This document shows positions 1 to 10,769 of a stretch of DNA of 64,000 nucleotides, piece after piece. Both the position numbers and the translations under genes were made by a program. The stretch's first letter is position 1; each line of letters starts with the position of its first letter. Under the pieces are notes generated by a model. The model was given only the letters and a program-made list of their open reading frames with translations. It did not search any database and was not told the origin of the DNA. The DNA comes from Pseudomonas sp. FeN3W (GTDB taxonomy: Bacteria; Pseudomonadota; Gammaproteobacteria; Pseudomonadales; Pseudomonadaceae), in assembly GCA_030263805.2 (NCBI GenBank), contig CP136010.1:2929001-2993000 (forward strand), read 5' to 3'.

Positions 1-262
1 GGCATGCCACCACCACTGCCGACGTCCAGCCAGGTCCGTCCAGCCCCGGCAACGAAAGGCACCACGCTCAGGCTATCGAGCAAGTGCCGCGAAACCATTT
101 CGTCTGGATCGCGCACGGCGGTGAGATTGTAGGCCTTGTTCCACTTGATCAGCAGCGCCAGGTAGGCCAGCAACTGCTGCTGTTGCCCTTCACTCAACTC
201 GACGCCCAGCGCCTGGGCGCCACGAACGAGTTCCGCGGCATGGGATTCGCTGACCAGGCTCA

Positions 263-263
<1 letters not shown>
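1..263 (-). CDS. rsmG: 16S rRNA (guanine-N7) methyltransferase RsmG (GidB), 5' part only
   Basis: Methylates N7 of a guanine in the 530 loop of 16S rRNA using S-adenosylmethionine; cytoplasmic. Only the first 87 or so codons are in the window and the gene runs off the left edge. The translation begins MSLVSESHAAELVRG and near the edge contains LDVGSGGGMP, the SAM-binding glycine-rich motif of the family. The ATG overlaps the mnmG stop by one base (TGATG), so the two genes are translationally coupled, the usual mnmG-rsmG arrangement. Function is from family knowledge and position; the C-terminal half cannot be judged. Confidence 0.93.
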
Positions 264-2158
<1,895 letters not shown>

Positions 2159-2646
2159 GCACCTCGTGCCTGTTCAGATGGGAAATTCGGGAAGCCGCGA
2201 AGTATAGGGATTTAGCCGGAGCTAAAGAAGGGCTCTGAGCAAAAAATGACCAACCATCGGGCGGAGACAAGTCGGTGGATAAACATAGAAATAGAGAAGA
2301 AATATATAAGAAGCTTATTTATGTGTTTATGAATGGTGAAGCGATTTTCTGTGGATAACCGCTTGTATCCCTTGTCATGTCTACTCTGTAGCGAAGGATA
2401 AAGCTGTGCTTCGGTTGGGCGTTAACGGTGTGGATACCGTCTGCATCCTGTGGATTAAAGTGAAGCTTATGCACAGGGCGGTTTTTCACCAGCTTCTGTC
2501 ATGAGTTTTCTACTGCCCTCAGGCGGCTTTTTCCACAGGACTCATGACAGGAGAAATGGGCAGCCGAATGCCTGCGTCACGAGTTCTTCTGCGTGGCGCT
2601 ATGCGTTGTGATGGAGGGGGCGGGCGCGGTTAGCGCCCTGTGCATG
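2159..2646. other. Gene-free spacer with a cluster of DnaA-box-like sequences (origin-like)
   Basis: No convincing gene lies in these 488 bases. Six nonamers matching TTATCCACA or its complement with at most one mismatch are visible: 2274-2282 (GGTGGATAA), 2350-2358 (TGTGGATAA, perfect), 2429-2437 (TGTGGATAC), 2449-2457 (TGTGGATTA), 2467-2475 (TTATGCACA) and 2529-2537 (TTTTCCACA). An AT-rich run at about 2278-2336 lies beside the first boxes and could be an unwinding element. Position next to mnmG (gidA) recalls enterobacterial oriC. The mnmG promoter must also lie here. Origin activity is inference only. Confidence 0.55.
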
Positions 2647-4014
2647 TCATTTGCCGATGCAGAAGCTCGAGAAGATTCGCCCGAGCAGGTCGTCCGAGCT
2701 GAACGCACCCGTGATCTCGCCAAGCGCCTGTTGTGCCTGGCGCAGATCCTCGGCCAGCAACTCGCCGGCGCCGGCCAGCGTCAGCTGGGCATGGCCATGC
2801 TGCAGGTACTGATCGGCCAGACGCAATGCGTCCAGATGGCGGCGGCGGGCGCTGAAACTGCTTTCAGAGGTTTGTTCGTATCCCATGCACTGCTTGAGGT
2901 GTTCGCGCAGCAACTCGATACCTTCGCCGGATCGTGCACAAAGGCTCAGTGTCGCTTGTCCGTTCTCGTCAAAGCGAATCGAGATCGGCTCACCGCTGAG
3001 GTCGGCTTTGTTGCGAATCAGCGTCACCCGGTTCGGCGCGGGACTGGACTCGAGAAACTCCGGCCACAGGGCCAGTGGGTCCTGCGCCTCAGGCGCACTG
3101 GCATCGACCATCAATAGCACCCTGTCCGCTTCGCCGATGGCGCTGAGCGCGCGCTGCACACCGATGCGCTCCACCTGGTCTTCGGTGTCGCGCAGGCCTG
3201 CGGTATCGACCACATGCAGCGGCATGCCGTCGATCAGGATGTGTTCGCGCAGGACATCCCGGGTGGTACCGGCGATATCGGTGACGATGGCGGCCTCACG
3301 GCCCGCCAGTGCGTTGAGCAGACTGGACTTGCCGGCGTTGGGGCGCCCTGCGATCACCACGGTCATTCCGTCGCGCAGCAGGGCGCCCTGTCCGGCTTCG
3401 CGCAGCACTGTGGATAACTCGGTCTTCACGGCATTCAGTTGTGCCAGAACATGCCCATCGGCAAGGAAGTCGATTTCCTCTTCGGGAAAATCGATCGCCG
3501 CTTCGACATAGATACGTAGCTGAATCAACTTTTCGGTCAGCTGATGCACGCGGCGAGAGAATTCGCCCTGTAGAGAACGCACCGCATTGCGCGCGGCCTG
3601 CGCCGAACTGGCTTCGATAAGATCGGCGATCGCCTCGGCCTGGGCCAGATCGAGTTTGTCGTTGAGGAATGCGCGTTCGCTGAATTCTCCTGGTCGAGCC
3701 AGGCGCACGCCGAGCTCGATACAGCGCAGCAGCAGCATATCCAGAACGACCGGGCCACCATGCCCCTGAAGTTCGAGTACGTCTTCACCGGTGAATGAAT
3801 GCGGACCTGGAAAAAACAGCAACAGGCCTTCGTCGATCACCTCGCCGTCGTCTGCGTGAAACGCACCGTAATGTGCATACCGCGGCGTCGGCTCACGACC
3901 GGTCAGGGTAATGGCGATGGCCTTGGCCCGCGGCCCTGACACCCGAACGATGCCGACTCCTCCGCGTCCCGGGGCGGTAGCGACGGCGGCAATGGTGTCG
4001 CGAACTGGATTCAT
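2647..4014 (-). CDS. mnmE: tRNA modification GTPase MnmE (TrmE)
   Basis: GTPase that works with MnmG in C5 modification of wobble uridine in tRNA. From the ATG at 4014 the product is 455 residues, the usual length; this start is preceded by a strong AGGAGG site, whereas a frame extension 10 codons upstream has none. Visible motifs: N-terminal folate-binding region (DTIAAVATAPGRGGVGIVRVSG), GTPase P-loop GRPNAGKSS, the GTTRD segment, DTAGLRDT, NKAD, and the diagnostic C-terminal FCIGK with the conserved cysteine. A strong hairpin separates it from yidC upstream. Confidence 0.97.
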   Translation of the reverse strand: MNPVRDTIAAVATAPGRGGVGIVRVSGPRAKAIAITLTGREPTPRYAHYGAFHADDGEVIDEGLLLFFPGPHSFTGEDVLELQGHGGPVVLDMLLLRCIELGVRLARPGEFSERAFLNDKLDLAQAEAIADLIEASSAQAARNAVRSLQGEFSRRVHQLTEKLIQLRIYVEAAIDFPEEEIDFLADGHVLAQLNAVKTELSTVLREAGQGALLRDGMTVVIAGRPNAGKSSLLNALAGREAAIVTDIAGTTRDVLREHILIDGMPLHVVDTAGLRDTEDQVERIGVQRALSAIGEADRVLLMVDASAPEAQDPLALWPEFLESSPAPNRVTLIRNKADLSGEPISIRFDENGQATLSLCARSGEGIELLREHLKQCMGYEQTSESSFSARRRHLDALRLADQYLQHGHAQLTLAGAGELLAEDLRQAQQALGEITGAFSSDDLLGRIFSSFCIGK

Positions 4015-4040
4015 GCGGCCTCCTTTCTGGATGGCAGATA

Positions 4041-4070
4041 GCACAACGCCCCAATCAAGGGGCGTTGTGC
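4041..4070 (-). terminator. Perfect 12-bp hairpin between yidC and mnmE
   Basis: GCACAACGCCCC and GGGGCGTTGTGC form a perfect 12-bp stem around a six-base loop (AATCAA on the plus strand). It lies 16 bp downstream of the yidC stop and 26 bp upstream of the mnmE start in the minus-strand transcript. No clear T-run follows on the minus strand, so it may attenuate, terminate weakly, or protect a transcript end rather than act as a strong intrinsic terminator. Confidence 0.6.
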
Positions 4071-4086
4071 ATTGGCGGTTGAGGCG

Positions 4087-5757
4087 TCAGACGGGCTTCG
4101 CCGCGGCCTCGATCTTGCGGGTAATGTACCACTGCTGAGCGATGGACAGGACGTTGTTGACCACCCAGTACAGCACCAGACCGGCAGGGAACCAGAGGAA
4201 GAAGAAGGTGAAGATCACCGGCAGCAGCTTCATCACTCGCGCCTGCATCGGATCCGGCGGTGTCGGGTTGAGCTGCTGCTGGATGAACATGGTTATGCCC
4301 ATGATGATCGGCAGGATGAAGAACGGATCCTTGATCGACAGGTCGGTGATCCAGAACATCCACGGCGCCTGGCGCATCTCGACGCTTTCCAGCAGCACCC
4401 AGTACAGGGCCAGGAACACCGGCATCTGCACCAGAATCGGCAGACAGCCGCCCAGCGGATTGATCTTTTCCTTCTTGTACAGCTCCATCATCGCCTGAGA
4501 CATCTTCTGGCGGTCGTCGCCATGCTGTTCCTTGAGCGCCTGCATCTTCGGCGACACTGCGCGCATTCGCGCCATCGACCGATAGCTCGCCGCGGAGAGC
4601 GGGAAGAAAGCGAGCTTGATGATGATGGTCAGAACGATGATCGACCAGCCCCAGTTGCCCAGCAGTGCATGGATGTTCTCCAGCAGCCAGAAGATCGGCT
4701 GAGCGATGAACCAGAGGATCCCATAGTCGACGGTCAGGCGTAGACCGGGCGACAGTTCTTCCAGCTTGTCCTGGCTCTTCGGTCCGGCATACAGCGTGGC
4801 GCCGGTCTCGCCCTGTGCGCCGGCCGGTACGCTGACGGCTGGGCCGGTAAAGCCGATGATGTAGTTGCCCTGGCTGTCCTTGCGCGTCTGTACCTGGTTG
4901 GTATCGCCCGGCTGAGGAATCCAGGCGGTGACGAAATAATGCTGCAGCCAGGCGATCCAGCCACCCTGCACGCTTTCACGCAGATTGCTTTCATCCATGT
5001 CACCCATGGAGACCTTGCGATACGGCTCGTCCTTGGTCCACAGCGCAGCGCCAAGATAGGTAGCGGTGCCGGTGGCGGTGCTCGAGGACGGGTCACCGCT
5101 GTTGTCGCGCTTGAGCTGGCCGAACAGGTAACCGGTCCAGGGTTGAGCGCTCTGGTTGTCGATCAGGTAGTTCACCTTGAGCGCATAGTTGCCGCGCTCG
5201 AGGGTGAAACGCTTGATGTAGTTGACACCATCGGCGCTGTATTTCAGATCGACGACCACCTGGTCCTGACCTTCGGCCAGCTGGTATTCGCTTTTCTCGC
5301 TGCTGTATTGAGGACGACCGCTCGCCTTGTCCGGGCCGTCGCCGATCAGGCCGCTCTGTGCCTCGTAGACACGCTCGCCGCTGCGCTCGAACAGCTGGAA
5401 CGGCACATCGGGACGATCCTGCCGACGCGGGTACTGCGGCAGATGCAGTTCGACGATGTCGCCGCCGCGCGGATCGATGGCCACATCCAGCACGTCGCTG
5501 CGCACACGAATCAGCTGGCTGCTCGGCGCGTTAGCCGGCAGAGCGCTGGCTTGCTGCTGGCCGGCAACCGCGGGCACGTCGCCAGCGGTGCCTTCACTGT
5601 TGGCGGCCGGGCTATCCGGAAGAGCCGGTGCGCCCGGCTGGCTTTGCGCGGTTTCGGTCGGTAGGGCTGCCTGACCGTAGTCCTGATTCCATTGAAGAAC
5701 CATCAGGTAGGCAACGACTGCTAATGCGACGAGCAGTATCGAGCGTTTGATATCCAT
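4087..5757 (-). CDS. yidC: Membrane protein insertase YidC
   Basis: Inner-membrane insertase/chaperone that inserts and folds membrane proteins, alone or with SecYEG. The 556-residue product has the Gram-negative architecture: N-terminal membrane anchor (ILLVALAVVAYLMVLQW, residues 7-23), a low-complexity Pro/Ala linker, the large periplasmic P1 domain (about 70-335), then the conserved 60KD_IMP membrane core with several hydrophobic segments from residue 350 onward, including the conserved region around INPLGGCLPILVQMPVF. The C-terminus ends in a short basic tail. Located in the rpmH-rnpA-yidD-yidC-mnmE block; the start is two bases after the yidD stop. Confidence 0.98.
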   Translation of the reverse strand: MDIKRSILLVALAVVAYLMVLQWNQDYGQAALPTETAQSQPGAPALPDSPAANSEGTAGDVPAVAGQQQASALPANAPSSQLIRVRSDVLDVAIDPRGGDIVELHLPQYPRRQDRPDVPFQLFERSGERVYEAQSGLIGDGPDKASGRPQYSSEKSEYQLAEGQDQVVVDLKYSADGVNYIKRFTLERGNYALKVNYLIDNQSAQPWTGYLFGQLKRDNSGDPSSSTATGTATYLGAALWTKDEPYRKVSMGDMDESNLRESVQGGWIAWLQHYFVTAWIPQPGDTNQVQTRKDSQGNYIIGFTGPAVSVPAGAQGETGATLYAGPKSQDKLEELSPGLRLTVDYGILWFIAQPIFWLLENIHALLGNWGWSIIVLTIIIKLAFFPLSAASYRSMARMRAVSPKMQALKEQHGDDRQKMSQAMMELYKKEKINPLGGCLPILVQMPVFLALYWVLLESVEMRQAPWMFWITDLSIKDPFFILPIIMGITMFIQQQLNPTPPDPMQARVMKLLPVIFTFFFLWFPAGLVLYWVVNNVLSIAQQWYITRKIEAAAKPV

Positions 5758-5759
5758 GG

Positions 5760-6005
5760 TTACTCGGCCATCGGAGATGAATTGGAGGTGTTATGGGAAG
5801 GCACGGGATCGTAGCCGCCGGGGTTCCACGGATGGCAGCGCCCTAACCTGCGCAGGCTCAGCCAGCCACCATGCAACAGGCCATGAGTTTCGATGGCCTC
5901 GAGTGCATAGCAGGAGCAGCTTGGATAGAAACGGCAGTGACTGGCCATCATCGGACTGATGGCGTACTGGTAGACTCTGATCGAAGCGATGGCCAATTTA
6001 CGCAT
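5760..6005 (-). CDS. yidD: Membrane protein insertion efficiency factor YidD
   Basis: Small (81-residue) protein of the YidD/DUF37 family, thought to be a membrane-associated helper of YidC. The translation shows the family hallmarks: amphipathic N-terminus MRKLAIASIRVYQYAISP, then CRFYPSCSCYALEAI with three closely spaced cysteines, and the RLGRCHPWNPGGYDPVP end. The ATG at 6005 lies inside the 3' end of rnpA (8-base overlap), and yidC follows two bases after its stop, so rnpA-yidD-yidC are very probably co-translated. Confidence 0.96.
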   Translation of the reverse strand: MRKLAIASIRVYQYAISPMMASHCRFYPSCSCYALEAIETHGLLHGGWLSLRRLGRCHPWNPGGYDPVPSHNTSNSSPMAE

Positions 6006-6393
6006 GGGTGCTGTTGGCGGCTCCAGGTTCGACGGCGGTCTTGGATGGACTGCGTGACAGTCGCTTCCAGAGCTTGGCGAATTGCTTCGCCAGTTCGGGA
6101 TTGTCCAGATCAGCCAATCCCTTGCGGGCGACGATCACGATGTCCCAGCCCACCAGATCCGACTGGTGATGGCGAAAGGTCTCACGTATCTGCCGCTTGA
6201 TGCGGTTACGTTCGACCGAAAGCTTGACGCTTTTCTTGCCGATCACTAGCCCAAGGCGGGGGTGTTGCAGATCGTTCTCACGTGCCAGCAGCAGGACGTT
6301 CCTGCCAGGCACCTTACCGGAAGGGGAGTCGAAGACTGCCTTGAATTGGCGGGGAGTCAGCAGTCGCTTTTCCCGGCCGAAGCCCCGACTCAC
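5998..6393 (-). CDS. rnpA: Ribonuclease P protein component
   Basis: Basic protein cofactor of RNase P, which trims the 5' leader of tRNA precursors. The 131-residue product has FGREKRLLTPRQFKAVF near its N-terminus and the RNR signature in SVERNRIKRQIRETFR. The start is GTG at 6393; the frame is closed upstream close to this point and it gives the usual family length. It sits 14 bases downstream of rpmH, the near-universal rpmH-rnpA pairing, and overlaps yidD. The C-terminal ~20 residues are a basic, Ser/Pro-rich tail unlikely to be conserved. Confidence 0.96.
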   Translation of the reverse strand: MSRGFGREKRLLTPRQFKAVFDSPSGKVPGRNVLLLARENDLQHPRLGLVIGKKSVKLSVERNRIKRQIRETFRHHQSDLVGWDIVIVARKGLADLDNPELAKQFAKLWKRLSRSPSKTAVEPGAANSTHA

Positions 6394-6407
6394 TACCTGT
6401 TCCGATA

Positions 6408-6542
6408 TCAGACGGTCAGACGCTTGCGGCCTTTGGCGCGACGACGCGACAGAACCTGACGACCGTTCTTGGTGGCCATACGGGCACGGAAGCCGTGAGT
6501 ACGAGCGCGCTTGATGGTGCTGGGCTGGAAAGTGCGTTTCAT
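6408..6542 (-). CDS. rpmH: 50S ribosomal protein L34
   Basis: A 44-residue, extremely basic ribosomal protein: the translation runs from [18 protein letters not shown] to the end [12 protein letters not shown], a full-length L34. It was too short for the usual open-frame cutoffs but is unambiguous. It is the first gene of the minus-strand block reading away from the origin, so its promoter lies in the 6543-7058 origin region, divergent from dnaA. Confidence 0.97.
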
Positions 6543-7058
6543 GGTGCGTTTACCTGGTGATTCATTGCGGGCCGGAATGGCCCCCTTTTAAGAGACCGGC
6601 GATTGTAGAGAAGCTGTCGGGCCAGGTCAATTTCCAACCAGCGCTGTATGGCTGAAAAAATAAAAGAGAAAGAAATATAAGCTCTTAAGATGTAATGCTT
6701 ATATATGTGCAGCGTGCTTTCTGTGGATAGATGGCTACAGGCCAGGTTTTACAAGTGTTTCAGCGAATCTGAACCAGGTGTGGAAGCCGTGTTCTGCCCG
6801 TGCAGAGGTTCTGAGCAAGCTGGGGATTAAACAGTGAGATATCCACAGATCTTGTTAAGCACGGTTTTTGAACAGGCTTGATCACTGCCCTCAGCGACGT
6901 TTATCAACAGCCTTTGGCAGAAAAATTTTCCTATCGAATCGACGGTTAACAGGCGTTGGTGGTTGTTCGTCCAGCCATCCCGGTTTGTTGTGGATAACCA
7001 GCGGTGGCGTCGCTACAATGGCCGCCGTCTTACCTCGACTGAGTCGATAGGAGCTTCC
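6543..7058. other. dnaA-proximal chromosomal replication origin (oriC)
   Basis: Gene-free 516-bp region between rpmH and dnaA, the known location of Pseudomonas oriC. Visible DnaA boxes: TGTGGATAG at 6722-6730, ATATCCACA at 6839-6847, TTATCAACA at 6901-6909 and a perfect TGTGGATAA at 6989-6997. An AT-rich tract at about 6650-6710, with long A-runs and TATA-type steps, is the likely unwinding element. The divergent promoters of rpmH and dnaA must also lie here; the box at 6989 is only about 60 bp from the dnaA start and could mediate DnaA autoregulation. Confidence 0.85.
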
Positions 7059-8510
7059 GTGTCGGTGGAACTTTGGCAGCAGTGTGTTGAGCTTTTGCGC
7101 GATGAACTGCCTGCTCAGCAATTCAACACATGGATTCGCCCGCTACAGGTGGAAGGCGACGATGATGAATTGCGCGTCTATGCGCCCAACCGCTTCGTGC
7201 TTGACTGGGTCAATGAAAAGTACCTCTCTCGTTTGCTCGAACTGCTGTCGGAGCGCTCCAGCGGACTAGCTCCGGCGCTTTCTCTCCTTATAGGCAGTAA
7301 ACGAACCTCATCCGCCGCACTGCCTTCTGCTGCAGCTGCGCGGGCCCAGCCGCAGCCACCGGCTATAAGCGCCCCTGCGCCTCTCGTGCAGCCGCAGGCC
7401 CCACGCTTCGAGCCGTTGTCGGCAGACACCAGTGAACCCGAACAGCCGCGTGTCGAGCGTGCCGTGCAGGTGGAGGGTGGCCTCAAGCACACCAGCTACC
7501 TCAATCGGACCTTTACCTTCGAGAATTTCGTCGAGGGCAAATCCAACCAGTTGGCGCGAGCCGCAGCCTGGCAGGTGGCCGACAATCCCAAGCACGGCTA
7601 CAACCCGTTGTTCCTCTATGGCGGCGTCGGCCTCGGCAAGACCCACCTGATGCATGCGGTGGGCAATCACCTGCTGAAGAAGAACCCCAACGCCAAGGTG
7701 GTCTACCTGCACTCCGAGCGCTTCGTCGCCGATATGGTCAAGGCGCTGCAGCTCAATGCCATCAATGAATTCAAGCGCTTCTACCGCTCGGTGGACGCGC
7801 TGCTGATCGACGACATCCAGTTCTTCGCCAAGAAGGAGCGCTCGCAGGAGGAGTTCTTTCACACCTTCAACGCGTTGCTCGAAGGTGGTCAGCAGGTCAT
7901 CCTCACCAGTGACCGCTATCCGAAGGAAATCGATGGCCTCGAGGAGCGTCTGAAGTCGCGTTTTGGCTGGGGGCTCACCGTTGCCGTCGAGCCGCCCGAG
8001 CTCGAGACTCGCGTAGCGATCCTGATGAAGAAGGCGGACCAGGCGAAGGTTGACCTGCCCCACGATGCGGCTTTCTTCATCGCCCAGCGAATTCGTTCGA
8101 ACGTACGTGAGCTCGAGGGTGCGCTGAAGCGCGTCATCGCCCATGCGCACTTCATGGGGCGCGATATCACCATCGAACTGATTCGTGAATCGCTGAAGGA
8201 CTTGCTGGCGTTGCAGGATAAACTGGTCAGCGTCGACAATATCCAGCGCACCGTGGCTGAGTATTACAAGATCAAGATTTCCGATCTGCTGTCGAAGCGG
8301 CGGTCGCGATCGGTCGCCCGTCCGCGGCAGGTGGCCATGGCCTTGTCCAAGGAACTGACCAACCACAGCCTGCCGGAAATCGGCGATGCGTTCGGTGGGC
8401 GGGATCACACCACGGTTCTCCACGCTTGCCGTAAGATCGCCGAACTACGGGAAACTGACGCGGATATCCGTGAAGATTACAAGAATTTGCTGCGAACTTT
8501 GACAACCTGA
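7059..8510 (+). CDS. dnaA: Chromosomal replication initiator protein DnaA
   Basis: AAA+ initiator that binds DnaA boxes and melts the origin. I place the start at GTG 7059 (SVELWQQCVELLRDELPAQQ follows), because AGGAG precedes it at 7049-7053 and Pseudomonas DnaA begins with this sequence; the frame is open 32 codons further upstream but that stretch overlaps DnaA boxes and is not DnaA-like. The 483-residue product shows domain I (1-85), a Pro/Ala-rich linker (about 90-150), Walker A GGVGLGKTH, Walker B LLIDDIQF, and the C-terminal DNA-binding signature GGRDHTTVLHACRKI. It heads dnaA-dnaN-recF-gyrB. Confidence 0.98.
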   Translation: MSVELWQQCVELLRDELPAQQFNTWIRPLQVEGDDDELRVYAPNRFVLDWVNEKYLSRLLELLSERSSGLAPALSLLIGSKRTSSAALPSAAAARAQPQPPAISAPAPLVQPQAPRFEPLSADTSEPEQPRVERAVQVEGGLKHTSYLNRTFTFENFVEGKSNQLARAAAWQVADNPKHGYNPLFLYGGVGLGKTHLMHAVGNHLLKKNPNAKVVYLHSERFVADMVKALQLNAINEFKRFYRSVDALLIDDIQFFAKKERSQEEFFHTFNALLEGGQQVILTSDRYPKEIDGLEERLKSRFGWGLTVAVEPPELETRVAILMKKADQAKVDLPHDAAFFIAQRIRSNVRELEGALKRVIAHAHFMGRDITIELIRESLKDLLALQDKLVSVDNIQRTVAEYYKIKISDLLSKRRSRSVARPRQVAMALSKELTNHSLPEIGDAFGGRDHTTVLHACRKIAELRETDADIREDYKNLLRTLTT

Positions 8511-8543
8511 GTGCGACCTAATCTATAGGCAAGGGACCAGACC

Positions 8544-9647
8544 ATGCATTTCTCCATTCAGCGCGAAGCCCTGTTGAAACCCCTGCAGCTGGTTGCTGGC
8601 GTCGTAGAGCGCCGTCAGACCTTGCCGGTGCTGTCCAACGTATTGCTTGTGGTGCAAGGACAGCAATTGTCGCTGACCGGTACCGATCTCGAAGTCGAGC
8701 TGGTTGGCCGCGTTGCGTTGGAAGACGCAGCCGAGCCGGGTGAAATCACGGTTCCAGCGCGCAAGCTCATGGACATTTGCAAGAGCTTGCCGAGCGACGC
8801 GCTGATCAATATCCGGCTCGATGATCAGAAGGTTGTCATCAAGTCCGGGCGCAGCCGTTTCACGCTTTCTACACTTCCGGCCAACGACTTCCCTACGGTT
8901 GAAGAAGGCCCTGGTTCGCTTTCATTCACCGTCGAACAGGGCAAGCTGCGTAAGCTGATCGAACGCAGCAGCTTCGCCATGGCGCAGCAGGACGTGCGTT
9001 ATTACCTCAACGGTATGCTCATCGAAGTTTCCAGCGGCATGCTGCGCGCAGTTGCAACGGACGGCCATCGTCTGGCGATGTGCTCGATGCAGGCGGGAAT
9101 CGAGCAACCCGACCGGCACCAGGTCATTGTGCCGCGCAAGGGTATCCTCGAACTGGCGCGTCTGCTCAACGATCAGGACGCCGAGGTCAGCATCGTTCTG
9201 GGCCAGCATCACATTCGCGCTACCACCGGCGAGTTCACCTTCACTTCGAAGCTGGTGGACGGCAAGTTCCCTGACTACGAGCGCGTATTACCGCGTGGCG
9301 GCGACAAGCTGGTGGTGGGGGATCGTCAGCTACTGCGTGAAGCATTCAGCCGCACGGCGATTCTGTCTAACGAAAAGTACCGTGGCATTCGTCTGCAGCT
9401 GGAAAGTGGGCTGCTGAAGATTCAGGCGAACAACCCTGAGCAGGAAGAGGCTGAGGAAGAGGTTGCGGTCGACTATAACGGTGGTTCGCTGGAGATCGGT
9501 TTTAACGTCAGTTATCTGCTCGATGTGCTTGGCGTGATGACCACCGAGCAGGTGCGTCTGATTCTGTCTGATGCGAACAGCAGCGCTCTGGTTCAGGAAT
9601 TCGACAACGACGACTCCGCCTATGTCGTGATGCCGATGCGTCTGTAA
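8544..9647 (+). CDS. dnaN: DNA polymerase III beta subunit (sliding clamp)
   Basis: Ring-shaped dimeric processivity clamp for DNA polymerase III. The 367-residue product is the standard length and begins MHFSIQREALLKPLQLVAGVV, with three clamp repeats expected; the conserved segments RYYLNGMLIEV and LRAVATDGHRLA (about 152-175) and the C-terminal YVVMPMRL are typical. AAGGGA about 10 bases upstream of the ATG supports the start. It follows dnaA by 33 bases and precedes recF by nine. Confidence 0.98.
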   Translation: MHFSIQREALLKPLQLVAGVVERRQTLPVLSNVLLVVQGQQLSLTGTDLEVELVGRVALEDAAEPGEITVPARKLMDICKSLPSDALINIRLDDQKVVIKSGRSRFTLSTLPANDFPTVEEGPGSLSFTVEQGKLRKLIERSSFAMAQQDVRYYLNGMLIEVSSGMLRAVATDGHRLAMCSMQAGIEQPDRHQVIVPRKGILELARLLNDQDAEVSIVLGQHHIRATTGEFTFTSKLVDGKFPDYERVLPRGGDKLVVGDRQLLREAFSRTAILSNEKYRGIRLQLESGLLKIQANNPEQEEAEEEVAVDYNGGSLEIGFNVSYLLDVLGVMTTEQVRLILSDANSSALVQEFDNDDSAYVVMPMRL

Positions 9648-9656
9648 AACAACTTA

Positions 9657-10769
9657 ATGTCCCTCAGCCGTCTTTCCGTCACCGGGGTTCGCAATCTGCA
9701 CCCGGTGACGTTGTCTCCCTCCCCTCGCATCAACATCCTCTTCGGCGATAACGGCAGCGGCAAAACCAGCCTGCTCGAAGCCATCCACCTGTTGGGTCTG
9801 GCGCGTTCGTTTCGCAGCATTCGGCTGAATCCGGTCATCACTTACGAACAGCCGGCTTGCACTATCTTTGGTCAGGTCGATCTGCCGGATCAACACAGTC
9901 GTGCATTGGGTGTTTCACGAGACCGTAACGGCGACGTCAGAATTCGTATCGATGGGCAAGGGGTCAGGTCGGCCGCGGAACTTGCCGATACGCTGCCTTT
10001 GCAGCTTATCAATCCCGATAGCTTTCGTTTGCTCGAAGGCGCCCCCAAGTTGCGCAGGCAGTTTCTCGATTGGGGCGTGTTCCACGTGGAACATCGTTTC
10101 ATGCCGGCTTGGCAGCGCATGCAGCAGGCCCTCCGACAACGGAACTCGTGGCTGCGGCATGGTACACTGGACGGCGCTTCAGACGCCGCCTGGAGCCGAG
10201 AGTTGACGCTGGCCAGCGATGAGATTGACGGATATCGGCGAGCCTATATTCAGGCCTTGAAGCCAGTGTTCGAGTCGACGCTGGCCGCCCTGCTCGACCA
10301 GGACGGCTTGAAGCTGAGTTACTACCGAGGATGGGATAAGGACCGATCCTTGGCTGATGTGCTGGCGTCCTCGTTGGAAAGAGATAGATCGTTAGGGCAT
10401 ACCCAAGCCGGCCCGCAGCGAGCGGATCTGCGATTGAAGGCCGGTAACCACAATGCGGCTGAAGTGCTCTCTCGCGGCCAGCAGAAGTTGGTGGTGTGTG
10501 CATTGCGCATTGCTCAGGGCCATCTGGTCAGCGAAGCGAAGCGCGGTCAATGCATCTATCTGGTCGACGATCTGCCGTCCGAATTGGATGCGCAGCATCG
10601 GCTTGCGCTGTGCAAGTTGCTTGAGCAACTTAACTGTCAGGTTTTTATCACCTGTGTCGATTCAACTGTTTTGCAAGAAGGCTGGCATGAACAGACGCCA
10701 GTCTCAATGTTTCACGTGGAACATGGGCAAATCACCCACGTCCACGGCCCCTCGGGAGTGAAGGCATGA
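9657..10769 (+). CDS. recF: DNA replication and repair protein RecF
   Basis: SMC-like ATPase that loads RecA at single-stranded gaps together with RecO and RecR. The 370-residue product has the N-terminal MSLSRLSVTGVRNL, Walker A GDNGSGKTSLLEA (about 30-42), the ABC-type signature LSRGQQKLVV and Walker B YLVDDLPSELD. It starts nine bases after the dnaN stop with only a weak ribosome-binding site, suggesting translational coupling, and its TGA overlaps the gyrB ATG (ATGA). Confidence 0.97.
   Translation: MSLSRLSVTGVRNLHPVTLSPSPRINILFGDNGSGKTSLLEAIHLLGLARSFRSIRLNPVITYEQPACTIFGQVDLPDQHSRALGVSRDRNGDVRIRIDGQGVRSAAELADTLPLQLINPDSFRLLEGAPKLRRQFLDWGVFHVEHRFMPAWQRMQQALRQRNSWLRHGTLDGASDAAWSRELTLASDEIDGYRRAYIQALKPVFESTLAALLDQDGLKLSYYRGWDKDRSLADVLASSLERDRSLGHTQAGPQRADLRLKAGNHNAAEVLSRGQQKLVVCALRIAQGHLVSEAKRGQCIYLVDDLPSELDAQHRLALCKLLEQLNCQVFITCVDSTVLQEGWHEQTPVSMFHVEHGQITHVHGPSGVKA

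Noticed and set aside
6963..7058. Upstream extension of dnaA
   Set aside because: It would overlap a perfect DnaA box and gives a non-conserved leader; the GTG at 7059 has AGGAG and matches known DnaA N-termini.
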